From positions 1 through 64,000 of the forward strand of contig NZ_SPPC01000016.1 of assembly GCF_004570975.1 (NCBI RefSeq): a stretch of 64,000 nt of DNA, given 5' to 3'. The notes below the pieces were generated by a model. That model saw nothing but the letters and a program-made list of their open reading frames with translations, ran no database searches and was not told where the DNA came from. This DNA is from Barnesiella sp. WM24 (GTDB lineage Bacteria > Bacteroidota > Bacteroidia > Bacteroidales > Muribaculaceae). A program made the position numbers and the translations under genes. Numbering within the stretch: the stretch's first letter is position 1; each line of letters begins with the position of its first letter. Below are positions 8,902 to 18,535 of the stretch, piece after piece.

Positions 8902-11589
8902 ATGAGCGACGATATAGACGATATGACATTACCCGGTGAAGAAGAGGACACCTCTCTTCCCGCAGAATCATCAGAGAAGGGTGGCAGGGTCACGCTTGAC
9001 ACCACTGACGACGTGGTGAGACACCAGTTGAGAGGCATGTACCAGAGCTGGTTTCTCGACTACGCCTCCTATGTGATACTTGAACGTGCGGTGCCACATA
9101 TCACCGACGGATTGAAGCCCGTGCAGAGGCGCATACTCCACTCTATGCGCACCCTTGACGACGGGCGTTTCAACAAGGTGGCTAATGTGGTGGGCGACAC
9201 GATGAAATACCACCCCCACGGTGATGCCTCCATCAAGGACGCGCTTGTGCAGCTTGGACAGAAGGACCTGCTTGTGGAGACCCAGGGTAACTGGGGCAAT
9301 ATACTTACCGGAGCTTCCGCGGCTGCGGGCAGGTATATCGAGGCCCGACTCTCCCACTTCGCCCTAGAGGTGCTTTACAGCCCGAAGGTGACTGACTGGA
9401 CTGTGTCCTACGACGGCAGAAATCCGGAGCCTGTGACGCTTCCCGCCAAGTTCCCGCTTTTGCTGGTGCAGGGAGTGGAGGGTATCGCTGTCGGTCTGTC
9501 GTCAAAGATATTGCCTCATAACTTCAATGAGATAATAGATGCCGCGATTGCCTATCTTAACGGAGAGGAGTTTGTTCTGTACCCCGACTTCCCCACAGGT
9601 GGTTTTCTCGATGTCTCCAAATACAACGACGGGGAGCGTGGCGGCTCGGTGAAAATAAGGGCCAAGATAGAGAAGGTCGACAACCGCACTCTCGCCATCA
9701 CCGAGATTCCGTTTGGCAAGACCACCGGGTCGCTCTCCGATTCCATCCTGAAGGCGGCTGAAAAGGGTAAGATAAAGGTGCGCAAGGTGGAGGATATGAC
9801 CTCTGAAAGCGCGCTCATCCTTGTGCATCTGCTTCCGGGAACATCTTCCGACAAGGCTATTGACGCGCTTTATGCGTTTACCGACTGTGAGCTGAGCGTG
9901 TCGCCCAACTGTTGCGTGATTTCTGAAAACAAGCCTCATTTTCTTGGCGTGAGCGACGTGCTGCGCCATAGCGTCGACACGACTCGCGACCTTCTCCGCC
10001 GCGAGCTTGAGATACAGCGCGCCGAGATCGAGGAGTCGCTCCATTTCGCGTCGCTTGAACGCATCTTTATCGAGGAGCGCATCTATAAGGACAAGGAATT
10101 TGAACAGGGTGAGTCGATGGACGATGTGCTTGCCCATATCGACCGCCGTCTGGATCCGTTCAAGGCTTCGCTATGGCGCGAGGTTACGCGCGACGACCTG
10201 CTCAAGCTGATGGAGATAAGGATGAAGCGAATCCTGAAATTCAACAGTGAGGATGCCGACCGCCAGATTGCCAATTATAAGGAGCGCATAGCCGTAATCG
10301 ATGACCATCTCGCCCACATGGTGAGATTTACCATCGACTGGTATTCCCGACTGAAAGAAAAGTATGGCGCACCTTATCAGCGCCGCACTGTCATACGCAG
10401 TTTCGACAACATTGCCGCAGCCGCCGTTGCCGAGGCAAACGAGAAGCTTTATATCAACCGCGAGGAAGGCTTTATCGGAACTTCGCTAAAGAAAGACGAG
10501 TACATATGCAACTGCTCCGACATCGACGATATAATCATCTTTTACAAGGATGGTAAGTACAAGGTCGTGAAAGTGCAGGAAAAGATGTTTGTCGGCAAAA
10601 ACGTGTTGTATGTAAATGTGTTCAAGCATAAGGATGAACGCACAATCTATAATGTAATCTACCAGAACGGCAAGGGTGGCATATATTACATGAAGCGCTT
10701 CTATGTGACGGGAGTCACCCGAGACAAGGAATATGACCTTACCCAGGGATTGCCCGGCTCGAAAATAATGTGGTTTACTGCCAATCCTAACGGTGAGGCG
10801 GAAGTGGTGAAAGTGACGCTGAAGCCTAAGCTGCGCCTGAAGACTCTGCAGTTTGATGTCGATTTCGGCGAGCTCGGGGTCAAAGGCAAGGGCGCACAGG
10901 GCAATATCGTAACCAAAAACGAGGTTCACCGTTTCTCGCTCAAGGAGAAGGGTGCGTCGACGCTCGGCGGCAGAGAAGTGTGGTTTGACCCCGATATCCT
11001 GCGCCTTAACTATGAGAAGCGGGGCACTTATCTCGGGGAGTTCCTTGGCACTGACCAGATACTTGTCATCCTTAAAAGCGGAGAGTATTACATGTCGACC
11101 TTCGCGGCAAGCAACCACTATGAGGACAATATACTGCGCATAGAGAAATACCGTCCGGGACATGTGTGGACGGCTGTGCTTTATGACGCTGACCAGCAGG
11201 GTTATCCCTATCTGAAACGCTTTACCTTCGAGCCGGTGGCAAAACGCACGAGCTTCATCGGTGAAAACGAGAAGTCGCAGCTTATCATCCTGAGCGACGA
11301 GCCGGGATGTCGCGTTGAGGTGACCTACGGGGGTGCCGATTCTTTCCGAGGCTCTGCCGTGGTTGACGCCACGGAGTTTATCGGGGTCAAGAGTTGCAAG
11401 GCAAAGGGAAAGCGACTCACTACTTTTGCCGTCGAGTCTATCGTGGAGATAGAGCCAAAGGAGGTTGATGTTGTCGACGAGACAGAGGAGGAGCCTGAAC
11501 AGGCGCCTGCCGAAGATACTCCTGTTGAGCCTGAACGCTCCGACGATGAGGTGCGCGACGAGATTAACGGGCAGCAACGTATATTCTGA
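8902..11589 (+). CDS. parC: DNA topoisomerase IV subunit A
   Basis: Type IIA topoisomerase breakage-reunion subunit, which decatenates daughter chromosomes with ParE; cytoplasmic. The ATG at 8902 (MSDDIDDM) is preferred over an in-frame TTG at 8875. The 895 residues show GLKPVQRRIL and HPHGDASIKDALV (quinolone region), and the active-site tyrosine lies in AGRYIEARLS. The C-terminal beta-pinwheel lacks the GyrA box, which favours ParC over GyrA. The tail is highly acidic (VVDETEEEPEQAPAEDTP). The stop codon overlaps the next start by one base (TGATG), so coupled translation with the DUF3316-like gene is likely. parE is not in the window. Confidence 0.93.
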   Translation: MSDDIDDMTLPGEEEDTSLPAESSEKGGRVTLDTTDDVVRHQLRGMYQSWFLDYASYVILERAVPHITDGLKPVQRRILHSMRTLDDGRFNKVANVVGDTMKYHPHGDASIKDALVQLGQKDLLVETQGNWGNILTGASAAAGRYIEARLSHFALEVLYSPKVTDWTVSYDGRNPEPVTLPAKFPLLLVQGVEGIAVGLSSKILPHNFNEIIDAAIAYLNGEEFVLYPDFPTGGFLDVSKYNDGERGGSVKIRAKIEKVDNRTLAITEIPFGKTTGSLSDSILKAAEKGKIKVRKVEDMTSESALILVHLLPGTSSDKAIDALYAFTDCELSVSPNCCVISENKPHFLGVSDVLRHSVDTTRDLLRRELEIQRAEIEESLHFASLERIFIEERIYKDKEFEQGESMDDVLAHIDRRLDPFKASLWREVTRDDLLKLMEIRMKRILKFNSEDADRQIANYKERIAVIDDHLAHMVRFTIDWYSRLKEKYGAPYQRRTVIRSFDNIAAAAVAEANEKLYINREEGFIGTSLKKDEYICNCSDIDDIIIFYKDGKYKVVKVQEKMFVGKNVLYVNVFKHKDERTIYNVIYQNGKGGIYYMKRFYVTGVTRDKEYDLTQGLPGSKIMWFTANPNGEAEVVKVTLKPKLRLKTLQFDVDFGELGVKGKGAQGNIVTKNEVHRFSLKEKGASTLGGREVWFDPDILRLNYEKRGTYLGEFLGTDQILVILKSGEYYMSTFAASNHYEDNILRIEKYRPGHVWTAVLYDADQQGYPYLKRFTFEPVAKRTSFIGENEKSQLIILSDEPGCRVEVTYGGADSFRGSAVVDATEFIGVKSCKAKGKRLTTFAVESIVEIEPKEVDVVDETEEEPEQAPAEDTPVEPERSDDEVRDEINGQQRIF

Positions 11590-12449
11590 TGCAACACGCC
11601 ATGTCACGCATAATATTGCTCCTTGCCGCCATGCTGCCGTTTGCCGCGGTCGCGCGCGACAGCGTGGAGGTTAAGCCTCTGCGTCCGGTGACCTCGGCTT
11701 ACATGATTGAGGCGGGCGGTGCCGAGCTTGTAAACACCTATCTCACTCCGCTGAAATACTCGGGCTGGAGCGGGGCGTTCAATTATGAACGCATGCAGGC
11801 AATGAAATTTTCTCCCGACAGGTGGGTGATGCAGCTACGTTCCGGACTGACGTTGAACCGCACCCACAATCCGGCACGCAATGCCACTATGTGGCGTCTG
11901 ACAGGTGAATTTTCATGGGGCATGATGCACCGCTGGCGTCTGCCCGCCGGCATAACCCTTGCCGCCGGAGGCAGCACCGGCATTGACCTGGGGTGTCTTT
12001 ACAGCACCCGTAACGGCAACAATCCCGTGGCTGTGGAGGCGGCGTGGACGGTTAATGTCACCGGATATGCCGCGTGGAACTGTCACATTGGGCGTCTGCC
12101 GCTTACTCTGCGTTATCAGCCTGTATTACCCCTCACCGGAGTGTTTTTCTCTCCGCAGTATGGCGAACTGTTTTATGAGATTTCGCTCGGCGACGACTCC
12201 GGGCTTGCCCATGCCGCATGGTGGGGCAACTATTTCCGCATGGAAAATCTTGTCACCGCCGACCTGCACTTTGGCGCGACCACGCTCCGTGTCGGGTTCC
12301 GCAGCAATGTGTTATCAACCAAAGTCAATAATATCACCACGCGTGTCATTAATTCATCAGCCGTGATCGGCGTGGCGGGGGAGTGGCTCAGCCTTACCCC
12401 CGGCAAGGGCATTAGCCCCGAGGCACGCATAATCTCCGCCCTGTATTGA
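11589..12449 (+). CDS. DUF3316-like exported protein
   Basis: A 286-residue protein with a signal peptide (hydrophobic IILLLAAMLPFAAVA, cleavage near residue 23). The mature part matches my recollection of the Bacteroidetes DUF3316 family: a start with an AGGAELVNTYLTPLKYSGWSG-like block, then alternating aromatic beta strands and a terminal region suggesting a small outer-membrane barrel. The function is unknown. An ATG at 11601 would also give a good signal peptide, but the overlap with the parC stop favours 11589. The S41 peptidase follows after one base, making a tight parC-DUF3316-S41 unit. Confidence 0.75.
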   Translation: MQHAMSRIILLLAAMLPFAAVARDSVEVKPLRPVTSAYMIEAGGAELVNTYLTPLKYSGWSGAFNYERMQAMKFSPDRWVMQLRSGLTLNRTHNPARNATMWRLTGEFSWGMMHRWRLPAGITLAAGGSTGIDLGCLYSTRNGNNPVAVEAAWTVNVTGYAAWNCHIGRLPLTLRYQPVLPLTGVFFSPQYGELFYEISLGDDSGLAHAAWWGNYFRMENLVTADLHFGATTLRVGFRSNVLSTKVNNITTRVINSSAVIGVAGEWLSLTPGKGISPEARIISALY

Positions 12450-12450
12450 A

Positions 12451-13485
12451 ATGATAAATCGACTTGCAGCCTTATTTCCGGTCATTCTCCTGATATTGTC
12501 ACTTTCCTCATGCCACAAGGTCGAGGAGTGGGATGACAGCCCTCGCGGCAACTTCGAGGCTCTGTGGACCATAATGGATGAGCATTACTGCTTTTTCGCT
12601 GAGAAAGATGTGGACTGGAACGAGGTACACAACCGTTATTCGGCTAAGGTCAGCGACGACATGACGGCTAAAGAACTGTTTTTTGTGTGTGCCGACATGC
12701 TTAACGAGTTGCGCGACGGTCACACTAACCTGTCATCCTCGTTCAACACCTCCTATTATCGTGCATGGTGGAGCGACTATCCTGACAATTACAGCTCGCG
12801 GCTCGTCGAGCAGTATTATCTGAATTTCAATTACCTTTCTTCAGGAGGAATCGACTACGGCATCCTGCCGCAAAATGTAGGATACGTGCGCTATGATTCT
12901 TTCAGCTCTCCGATAGGAGAGGGCAATCTCGACCAGATACTGATGTATCTTAACACATGTACCGGACTCGTCATAGACATCCGCAACAACGGCGGCGGCA
13001 GCATGACTAACGTGGAGACACTCGTGGCGCGGTTCATAACCGGGCGTACGCTTGCCGGATATATCTCCCATAAAACCGGTCCCGGGCATGACGACTTTTC
13101 CGCTCCGCGCGCCTACTATTATGACCCCGCCGAAAAAGGGCGCATAATGTGGGGCAAGCCGGTGGTGGTACTCGCCGGGCGCGGCACATTCAGTGCTGCA
13201 AATAATTTTGTATCAATCATGCAGTATATCCCCGGGTGTCGTGTCGTAGGAGCCACGACAGGCGGCGGCAGCGGTATGCCTTTTAACTCCGAATTGCCAA
13301 ACGGGTGGGGCGTGCGTTTTTCGGCATGCCCGGTGCTTGACGCCAAAGGATTGCCCACGGAAGCGGGCATAGACCCCTCGCCCGGATGTGCTGTTGATTT
13401 TGACCCCCATGCGGCAGTCGACGGCATCGACACAGTCCTTGACTTCGCCATCACCCTCCTTACCTCCGGCACAGATATACAGTAA
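12451..13485 (+). CDS. S41 family C-terminal-processing-like peptidase, lipoprotein
   Basis: A 344-residue lipoprotein (signal peptide, lipobox LSSC) with an S41 (tail-specific protease) catalytic core. An N-terminal cap (FEALWTIMDEHYCFF and a LRDGHTNL motif) precedes the core block LVIDIRNNGGG. The nucleophile Ser248 sits in GRGTFSAANNF, followed by GATTGGGSG and TEAGIDPSPG. No PDZ domain is evident. S41 lipoproteins of this type in Bacteroidetes are thought to trim envelope or dietary peptides; the substrate is unknown. It lies one base after the DUF3316-like gene. Its stop is followed within 40 bases by the first extragenic palindrome block. Confidence 0.9.
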   Translation: MINRLAALFPVILLILSLSSCHKVEEWDDSPRGNFEALWTIMDEHYCFFAEKDVDWNEVHNRYSAKVSDDMTAKELFFVCADMLNELRDGHTNLSSSFNTSYYRAWWSDYPDNYSSRLVEQYYLNFNYLSSGGIDYGILPQNVGYVRYDSFSSPIGEGNLDQILMYLNTCTGLVIDIRNNGGGSMTNVETLVARFITGRTLAGYISHKTGPGHDDFSAPRAYYYDPAEKGRIMWGKPVVVLAGRGTFSAANNFVSIMQYIPGCRVVGATTGGGSGMPFNSELPNGWGVRFSACPVLDAKGLPTEAGIDPSPGCAVDFDPHAAVDGIDTVLDFAITLLTSGTDIQ

Positions 13486-13499
13486 CGCTGACTATTCAA

Positions 13500-13952
13500 T
13501 CTTAGATTTTGCATGTGTGACGCGGGCGAGCTTCCACTCGCCCCTACACTGCCTGTCTGGATAGTTATTGATAATGCCCTGTAGACCACCGCGTAGCTGT
13601 AGGGGCGACTGGAAGGTCGCCCGCAACACAAACCATGCGAAAACACAGAATATCCCCGCCCGGGGATGCCGCGACATATACGTCATCAGCGGACGCAACG
13701 CGGGCGAGCTTCCACTCGCCCCTACACTGCCTGTATGGACAATCATTAATAATGCATTGCAAATCACCCCAACGCACCGGCGGACGTGACGCGGGCGAGC
13801 TTCCACTCGCCCCTACATTGCATGTGAGGTAGCTTGTGTTGCGGCGTGGTGTGTTATCCCCTTTGGGGATAATCCATGTTTAGCTGTGGGTTGAGCGTAG
13901 CGATACCCACGGTATGTTTTGTGTATTGACGATGTTTCCGTAGGAATCATCA
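13500..13952. repeat. Extragenic palindrome block A
   Basis: Gene-free block between the S41 peptidase and the CE8-PL1 gene. It holds three copies of hairpin subtype P-minus (arms GGGCGAG and CTCGCCC; 13522-13547, 13700-13725, 13791-13816) and one copy of subtype P-plus (arms GGGCGAC and GTCGCCC; 13599-13624). A spacer module with the palindrome ATCCCCG..CGGGGAT follows P-plus near 13660. The right part (from about 13848) is half of the nested palindrome seen three times in block B: ATCCCC-TTT-GGGGAT, then a CGTAGCG-containing stem-loop, then GATGTTTCCG and GGAATCATCAT. The open frames crossing this block on both strands are by-products of the repeats. Confidence 0.9.
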
Positions 13953-13956
13953 TGCA

Positions 13957-13991
13957 ATAAAAAATGGGCCGCGTCAAAACGCAGCCCATTT
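13957..13991 (-). terminator. Terminator of the CE8-PL1 gene
   Basis: A 12-bp stem with one mismatch (13962-13973 with 13980-13991), followed on the minus strand by a run of T (plus 13957-13964). It sits 22 bases after the CE8-PL1 stop codon. Confidence 0.75.
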
Positions 13992-14012
13992 GGTCGATAG
14001 ACGCTGTATGTG

Positions 14013-17000
14013 TCAGCGGATTATTTTCAATACGCGCGGTGTCATGGAGTCACCGTGCAGATAGATTAGGAGCATGCCTTCCTGACAGTCGAGGAGCGAC
14101 ATTGCAGTCTCATTGACTGTTGCCGTGCTTACGATCTTGCCGTCGGTTGAATATATTGTCACCGTGGCGCCTGTCGCCTCTTCCGGGATAAGGAGGGTTG
14201 ATGTAGCGGCGTCATACTTCATTTCGCCGATTGAAGTTATCACCTTATCTATTCCGGCGGGAGTCTTGTTGATGTCTTCCCCCATCAGATAGGCGAGATA
14301 CACCTCGATTGCCGTATATCCGTTTTCGGTAAGCTCGTTGTTGTCGGCAACGTCAGGGTTGTAGCCGTTGGCGATTTCCCATTCGTCGGGCATTCCGTCG
14401 CCATCACTGTCGGTCGGCACAGTGTAGTCGGTTGAATAAGCGAAAAATCCTTCAGCGTCATTTTCGGTGTCGATGATACCGGAAGACGCCCCCATTGCTT
14501 TGCCGCCGAAGGTGGTGGTGCCGGTGCGAGCGTCGTCGGCTACACGCTTCTCCACTTTGTCGCGGTTGACACATCCCGCCTTTGCCACAACGGTCGCATA
14601 TGCGTCGTCGGCGGTCTGGATGTTTTCAAGCATGTAATGGGCGGGTACATATTTACCCACTGCTCCTGCTATCGAATACTTGTAGTAGGCGTTTTCCGGC
14701 ACGATGCGCTCGTCTACGCGGATGTCGGCGAGCTTGTAGCCTTCAGCCTGCATGGCGGTCCAGTTGTCGGCTGTAGCCGATGCGATTCCGTGAGCCACAT
14801 TGCCGTTGACATACCACTTGGCGGGTCCCCATGACTTGGCCCCGTCGCGGGCGTAGCTTGAGTTGACAAATACTACCTGCGACTGATTGGATGCGTTGCC
14901 GGGGCGGTAGTAATTGTTCATGAAGTTACACTCGTGGGCCGAGTTCTTGCCGTTGTACGACGAGATGTCGGCTGTGTTTTCACCGCCGTAGCAGTTGCCC
15001 GCCTTGCCGTAGTTGTAGTTGACGTTGTTGGCATATTCCATAAACACCACATAGTCTTCACCGCGCGCACCGTTGAAGCGGCATGAACGCGACTGGTTGT
15101 GGGCAAGCAGGTTGTGGTGGTAAGTGGCGGGAGAGCCTCCCCACTGGCATCCGTAGCCGCGCACACCCTTGGAGTGTCCCGCGTTGTAGAGACCCTCGTG
15201 TACCATGCAATACTGTACGGTCAGGAAGTGGCAGTCGGCTGTGTTCATATTTTCTTCGACCGACCATCCGAATGAGCAGTGGTCAAAGATGAAGTTGGAG
15301 CAGTTTTCAGCACCGCAGGCATTATCGGCAAGTATGGTGCCGGCAAGATTCTTCTGTCCGATGCGGAAACGCACGTTTCTCACGATAAAGTTCTGCGAGC
15401 CTCCGAAGTTGACCTTATTGCGGGTTATGACGATTCCTTCGCCCGGGGCGGTCTGTCCGGCAAGGGTCCAGTCGGCACGGTTTACGCGCAATTCGCTTGA
15501 CAGGGCGATGTCGCCGCTTACCTCAAACACGATGGTGATCGGCTCGTTCTTGTATTGGTTGAACGCCCAGCGCAGAGTGCCTTCCGAGCCGTCGTCGGCA
15601 AGCGAGGTCACTTTCACGATTTTTCCGCCGCGACCGCCGGTGGCATATTTGCCAAATCCTTCGGCGGTGGGGAATGCCGGCACTCGTGTCGCCTCGCGGG
15701 CTTCCACGGCGCGTGAGGTGACTCCATAGCGTGAAATGGTGCTTACGGTGTAGTTGCCCGAAGCGGTGGTGGTGTAAGACGGGGTCTCGGTCATTGCCAC
15801 GAGTTCGCCGTCAAGATATATAAGGTATCCGGCTGCAAGCTCGTCGCTTTCCCACGTAAACCCTTTGCGGTTGACGGTGAAATTGGTGGGCGCTGTGGCG
15901 CTGTTGAGGATATAGTTGAAGTCAAAAGGCACGTCGGAGAAACGCTCAAACATGAACTTCGCGTTCATGTAGGCCTCGACTTCGGCATCCGATGCCTGAC
16001 GGGCAAACGACACACGACCGGAGAGGTCGGCGGGTTCGCCGTCGCTGTTGATGCTGTTGTATTCATAAAATGACGCCGAGTTCTCGTTGCCGTTCCAGGC
16101 TCTCCATCCTGCGGCGGAAATGTGGTCGCCGAGCACACAGTTGAGGAACATCGAGCCGCAATTCTCATCCCACGGGCGTCCGAGCACATAGCTGCCTGCT
16201 GTCACGCCGTCGGCAGCTGTCACGCGGCAGTTGTTGAAGAACAGGCCGGGATAGAAGCTTTCCGCGCTCAGTTCGGGGAAGAGCACGCGGGTCATGGGCA
16301 TGCCGCTTGACGACGGGGCGGTGATGTAGCCTCCGCCCTTCACGCAGCGTATCTCGCAGTTTTCAAACCACTCAAGACCGCCGTCGTAGATAAAGTCGAC
16401 AGCTCCCTCGACAACACAGTCGACAAAGTAGCCACGCGACCCGACGTTAGCCTTGTAGGTGTCCTGGTAGCCGCTCAACACACAGTTCTTAAACATGTGG
16501 GCGTCGCCTGCAGTGTACAGCGCCTCAGCCTGTCCCACATTGCCGCTCGTGTTGCGGATGGTAAGATTTTCGGCATAGAAGCGGGGCACATATACATTCA
16601 GCGCGGCGCAGTCGTTGAAGGTCACGCCTGAGGCGCCGGCACCACGTGACACCGATGAGGTAAGTATGGTTGTCGCCGGGTCGGAGCCGATGAGGCTGAT
16701 AAACTTGTTGTGGCTCTCTTTTGTGCCGGCATACACGTTTTCATCATAGACGCCGGGGGCTATGTAGATGATTCCGCGGTAGCCGTCGGGAATTGCGTCG
16801 ATTGCCGCCTGTATGGTGGTGTGGTCGGCGCTACCGTCAGGGTTCACTGACAGGAGCATGAGCGGAGCGTCGGCGTCGGGGGCGTTGTCTTTGCCGCCTG
16901 TCTCGAAGTCGTCGAGATTAGATAGCTTGCCGACATCTCCTATCGGGTTGTTACGGGCGTGTTCGGCATCAGAGGCGCTGATTTCGTTGCCGAATATGCG

Positions 17001-17900
17001 CACTTTGTGTACTCGCGGAGCCTGTCGCTGCGCCATCGGGTCGATAGCCTGGGTGAAGGCTGTGCCGCCGTTGCCGTCGCCTTGCACGGGATTGTCCATG
17101 TCTTCGCCGTCCCATACACGCCAGCGGAGCGACACGTCGGAGGCGTCAATCACGTTTTCCATGAAATATCCCTGGTCGCTGTACACCGTCCATCCCTGCT
17201 TCTGGCGCTCCGAACCCATCCATACGAGGGGTTCCCAGTCGCCGTCTCCGATCTTGATGTCACATTTTATTCCGCGTCCCCAGGAAGTCGATGACCATGA
17301 CCACTGCACGCGCTCCACGTAGGGGATATGGTCGATTTCCATCCATCCGTGAAGTGACGTGAGTGTGCCGTCGATTTCTGCAGCGGCGTCACGGCACATC
17401 TGCACAAATCCCGCTTCACCGTAGATAGGTTTTCCGGTGGAGCTGTCGTAGCGTATGTTGTCTTCAAGATAGTTCTTGTGACCTGCCTGTTTCCAGTCGT
17501 TGTAGTTGGTAGCCTTTTCTCCGAGATAATACTGGCGGGAGAAGGCGGCAGTAGCTCCGCCATATCCGCCGTAGGATGTCTTGTTGGCAAACATGCAGTT
17601 GTGAAACAACACGGGATAGGTCACGTCGCCTGCGCCACCGTTTGCCGGCACTTCAAGCACCGCGTTGACATATCCGCCTGACGAGAAGTCGGGGCAGTCT
17701 CTGCCTGTCTCAGCAGTCCATGTCGACGGCCAGCGGGTGTCGCTGAAATTGATGTCGATGATTTTGGTCGCTTGGGAGTCGTCGCTCCATTGTTCCACTA
17801 CCGAGGGCGGGTCAAGTTCGCCCGGGGATGCCGCATTAAGAGAGGCGGCGCCTGCGGTCATGGCGATGATTACGCCGGTGATTCCGGGGGTTAGTCTCAT
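14013..17900 (-). CDS. Secreted pectin methylesterase-pectate lyase fusion (CE8 + PL1)
   Basis: A 1295-residue exported enzyme with two pectin-active right-handed beta-helix domains. After the signal peptide (cleavage near residue 23) comes an uncharacterised beta domain (to about 340). A CE8 pectin methylesterase follows (about 350-640): the catalytic aspartates Asp480 (GYQDTY) and Asp502 (GAVDFIYDG) are 22 residues apart, as in the family. Residues 670-735 look like a fibronectin-type linker. A PL1-type pectate lyase domain covers about 740-1130 (TGGRGGKIVKVTSL, FDHCSFGWS at Asp873). Near 1161-1173 is a calcium-type motif (DSDGDGMPDEWE). The C-terminus (VTIYSTDGKIVSTA ... VLKIIR) resembles a type IX secretion sorting domain. 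De-esterification feeding directly into cleavage is the likely logic. Confidence 0.9.
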   Translation of the reverse strand: MRLTPGITGVIIAMTAGAASLNAASPGELDPPSVVEQWSDDSQATKIIDINFSDTRWPSTWTAETGRDCPDFSSGGYVNAVLEVPANGGAGDVTYPVLFHNCMFANKTSYGGYGGATAAFSRQYYLGEKATNYNDWKQAGHKNYLEDNIRYDSSTGKPIYGEAGFVQMCRDAAAEIDGTLTSLHGWMEIDHIPYVERVQWSWSSTSWGRGIKCDIKIGDGDWEPLVWMGSERQKQGWTVYSDQGYFMENVIDASDVSLRWRVWDGEDMDNPVQGDGNGGTAFTQAIDPMAQRQAPRVHKVRIFGNEISASDAEHARNNPIGDVGKLSNLDDFETGGKDNAPDADAPLMLLSVNPDGSADHTTIQAAIDAIPDGYRGIIYIAPGVYDENVYAGTKESHNKFISLIGSDPATTILTSSVSRGAGASGVTFNDCAALNVYVPRFYAENLTIRNTSGNVGQAEALYTAGDAHMFKNCVLSGYQDTYKANVGSRGYFVDCVVEGAVDFIYDGGLEWFENCEIRCVKGGGYITAPSSSGMPMTRVLFPELSAESFYPGLFFNNCRVTAADGVTAGSYVLGRPWDENCGSMFLNCVLGDHISAAGWRAWNGNENSASFYEYNSINSDGEPADLSGRVSFARQASDAEVEAYMNAKFMFERFSDVPFDFNYILNSATAPTNFTVNRKGFTWESDELAAGYLIYLDGELVAMTETPSYTTTASGNYTVSTISRYGVTSRAVEAREATRVPAFPTAEGFGKYATGGRGGKIVKVTSLADDGSEGTLRWAFNQYKNEPITIVFEVSGDIALSSELRVNRADWTLAGQTAPGEGIVITRNKVNFGGSQNFIVRNVRFRIGQKNLAGTILADNACGAENCSNFIFDHCSFGWSVEENMNTADCHFLTVQYCMVHEGLYNAGHSKGVRGYGCQWGGSPATYHHNLLAHNQSRSCRFNGARGEDYVVFMEYANNVNYNYGKAGNCYGGENTADISSYNGKNSAHECNFMNNYYRPGNASNQSQVVFVNSSYARDGAKSWGPAKWYVNGNVAHGIASATADNWTAMQAEGYKLADIRVDERIVPENAYYKYSIAGAVGKYVPAHYMLENIQTADDAYATVVAKAGCVNRDKVEKRVADDARTGTTTFGGKAMGASSGIIDTENDAEGFFAYSTDYTVPTDSDGDGMPDEWEIANGYNPDVADNNELTENGYTAIEVYLAYLMGEDINKTPAGIDKVITSIGEMKYDAATSTLLIPEEATGATVTIYSTDGKIVSTATVNETAMSLLDCQEGMLLIYLHGDSMTPRVLKIIR

Positions 17901-17969
17901 GATAGATGTTTTTTAATGGTATATGTATGATTGTAATAATGAAGTTTCGATGGTATTATATTTCAAATG

Positions 17970-17977
17970 CAAAGATA
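17970..17977 (-). promoter_or_regulatory. -7 promoter element of the CE8-PL1 gene
   Basis: TATCTTTG on the minus strand fits TAnnTTTG, 70 bases upstream of the CE8-PL1 start. A 12-bp tandem repeat begins about 54 bases further upstream. Confidence 0.6.
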
Positions 17978-18030
17978 CGCAAATTTTGTTAAATCCCCTT
18001 GCATTTGTATAGTATTGTGGAGATTACCGC

Positions 18031-18078
18031 GTGATATGGCGCGTGGTATGGCGCGTGATATGGCGCGTGGTATGGCGT
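18031..18078. repeat. 12-bp tandem repeat (four units)
   Basis: Four consecutive 12-bp units alternating GTGATATGGCGC and GTGGTATGGCGC; the last ends GT instead of GC. It lies between the CE8-PL1 promoter and the palindrome block. Two unit variants in strict alternation suggest duplication of a 24-bp pair. Confidence 0.85.
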
Positions 18079-18290
18079 TTGGTGTAACTGCGTGGGGATT
18101 ATCGCGTAGCTGTAGGGGCGACTGGAAGGTCGCCCGCAACACAAACCATGCGAAAATACAGAATATCCCCGCCCTGGGATGCCGCCACATATACGTCATC
18201 AGCGGACGCACCGCGGGCGAGCTTCCACTCGCCCCTACATTGCATGTGTGTGTTTGCGTGGCGTTGTGGGAGATTTCGGCGTGGTGTGTT

Positions 18291-18535
18291 ATCCCCAAAG
18301 GGGATAGTCTTTGTTTAGCCGTGGGTTGAGCGTAGCGATACCCACGGTATGTTTTGTGAATTTACGATGTTTCCGTAGGAATCATCATCGAGTATCAATC
18401 GTTTCGCCAAATCAATGTTGCAATGCCGATGAAATGATGATTCCTGACGGAAACATCATTTGCGTCGGTGCCTGTCCGTGGGTATCGCTGCGCTCAACCC
18501 ACGGCTACACGTCGGATTATCCCCTGCCGGGGAAT
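18291..18535. repeat. Nested palindrome, full copy 1
   Basis: From outside inwards: ATCCCC-AAA-GGGGAT (18291-18305) against a related hairpin ATCCCC-TGCC-GGGGAAT (18519-18535). A stem-loop with arms CCGTGGGT/ACCCACGG (18317-18346) is inverted at 18476-18505. GATGTTTCCG..GGAATCATCAT (18366-18389) is inverted at 18434-18459. The arrangement could fold into one long cruciform. It has terminal inverted repeats like a MITE, but no target-site duplication could be confirmed. Confidence 0.8.

Noticed and set aside
13492-13832. Open frames on both strands in block A (for example the 104-codon minus-strand frame at 13492-13806)
   Set aside because: Same repeat-derived peptides as in block B, in different frames of the same palindromes.
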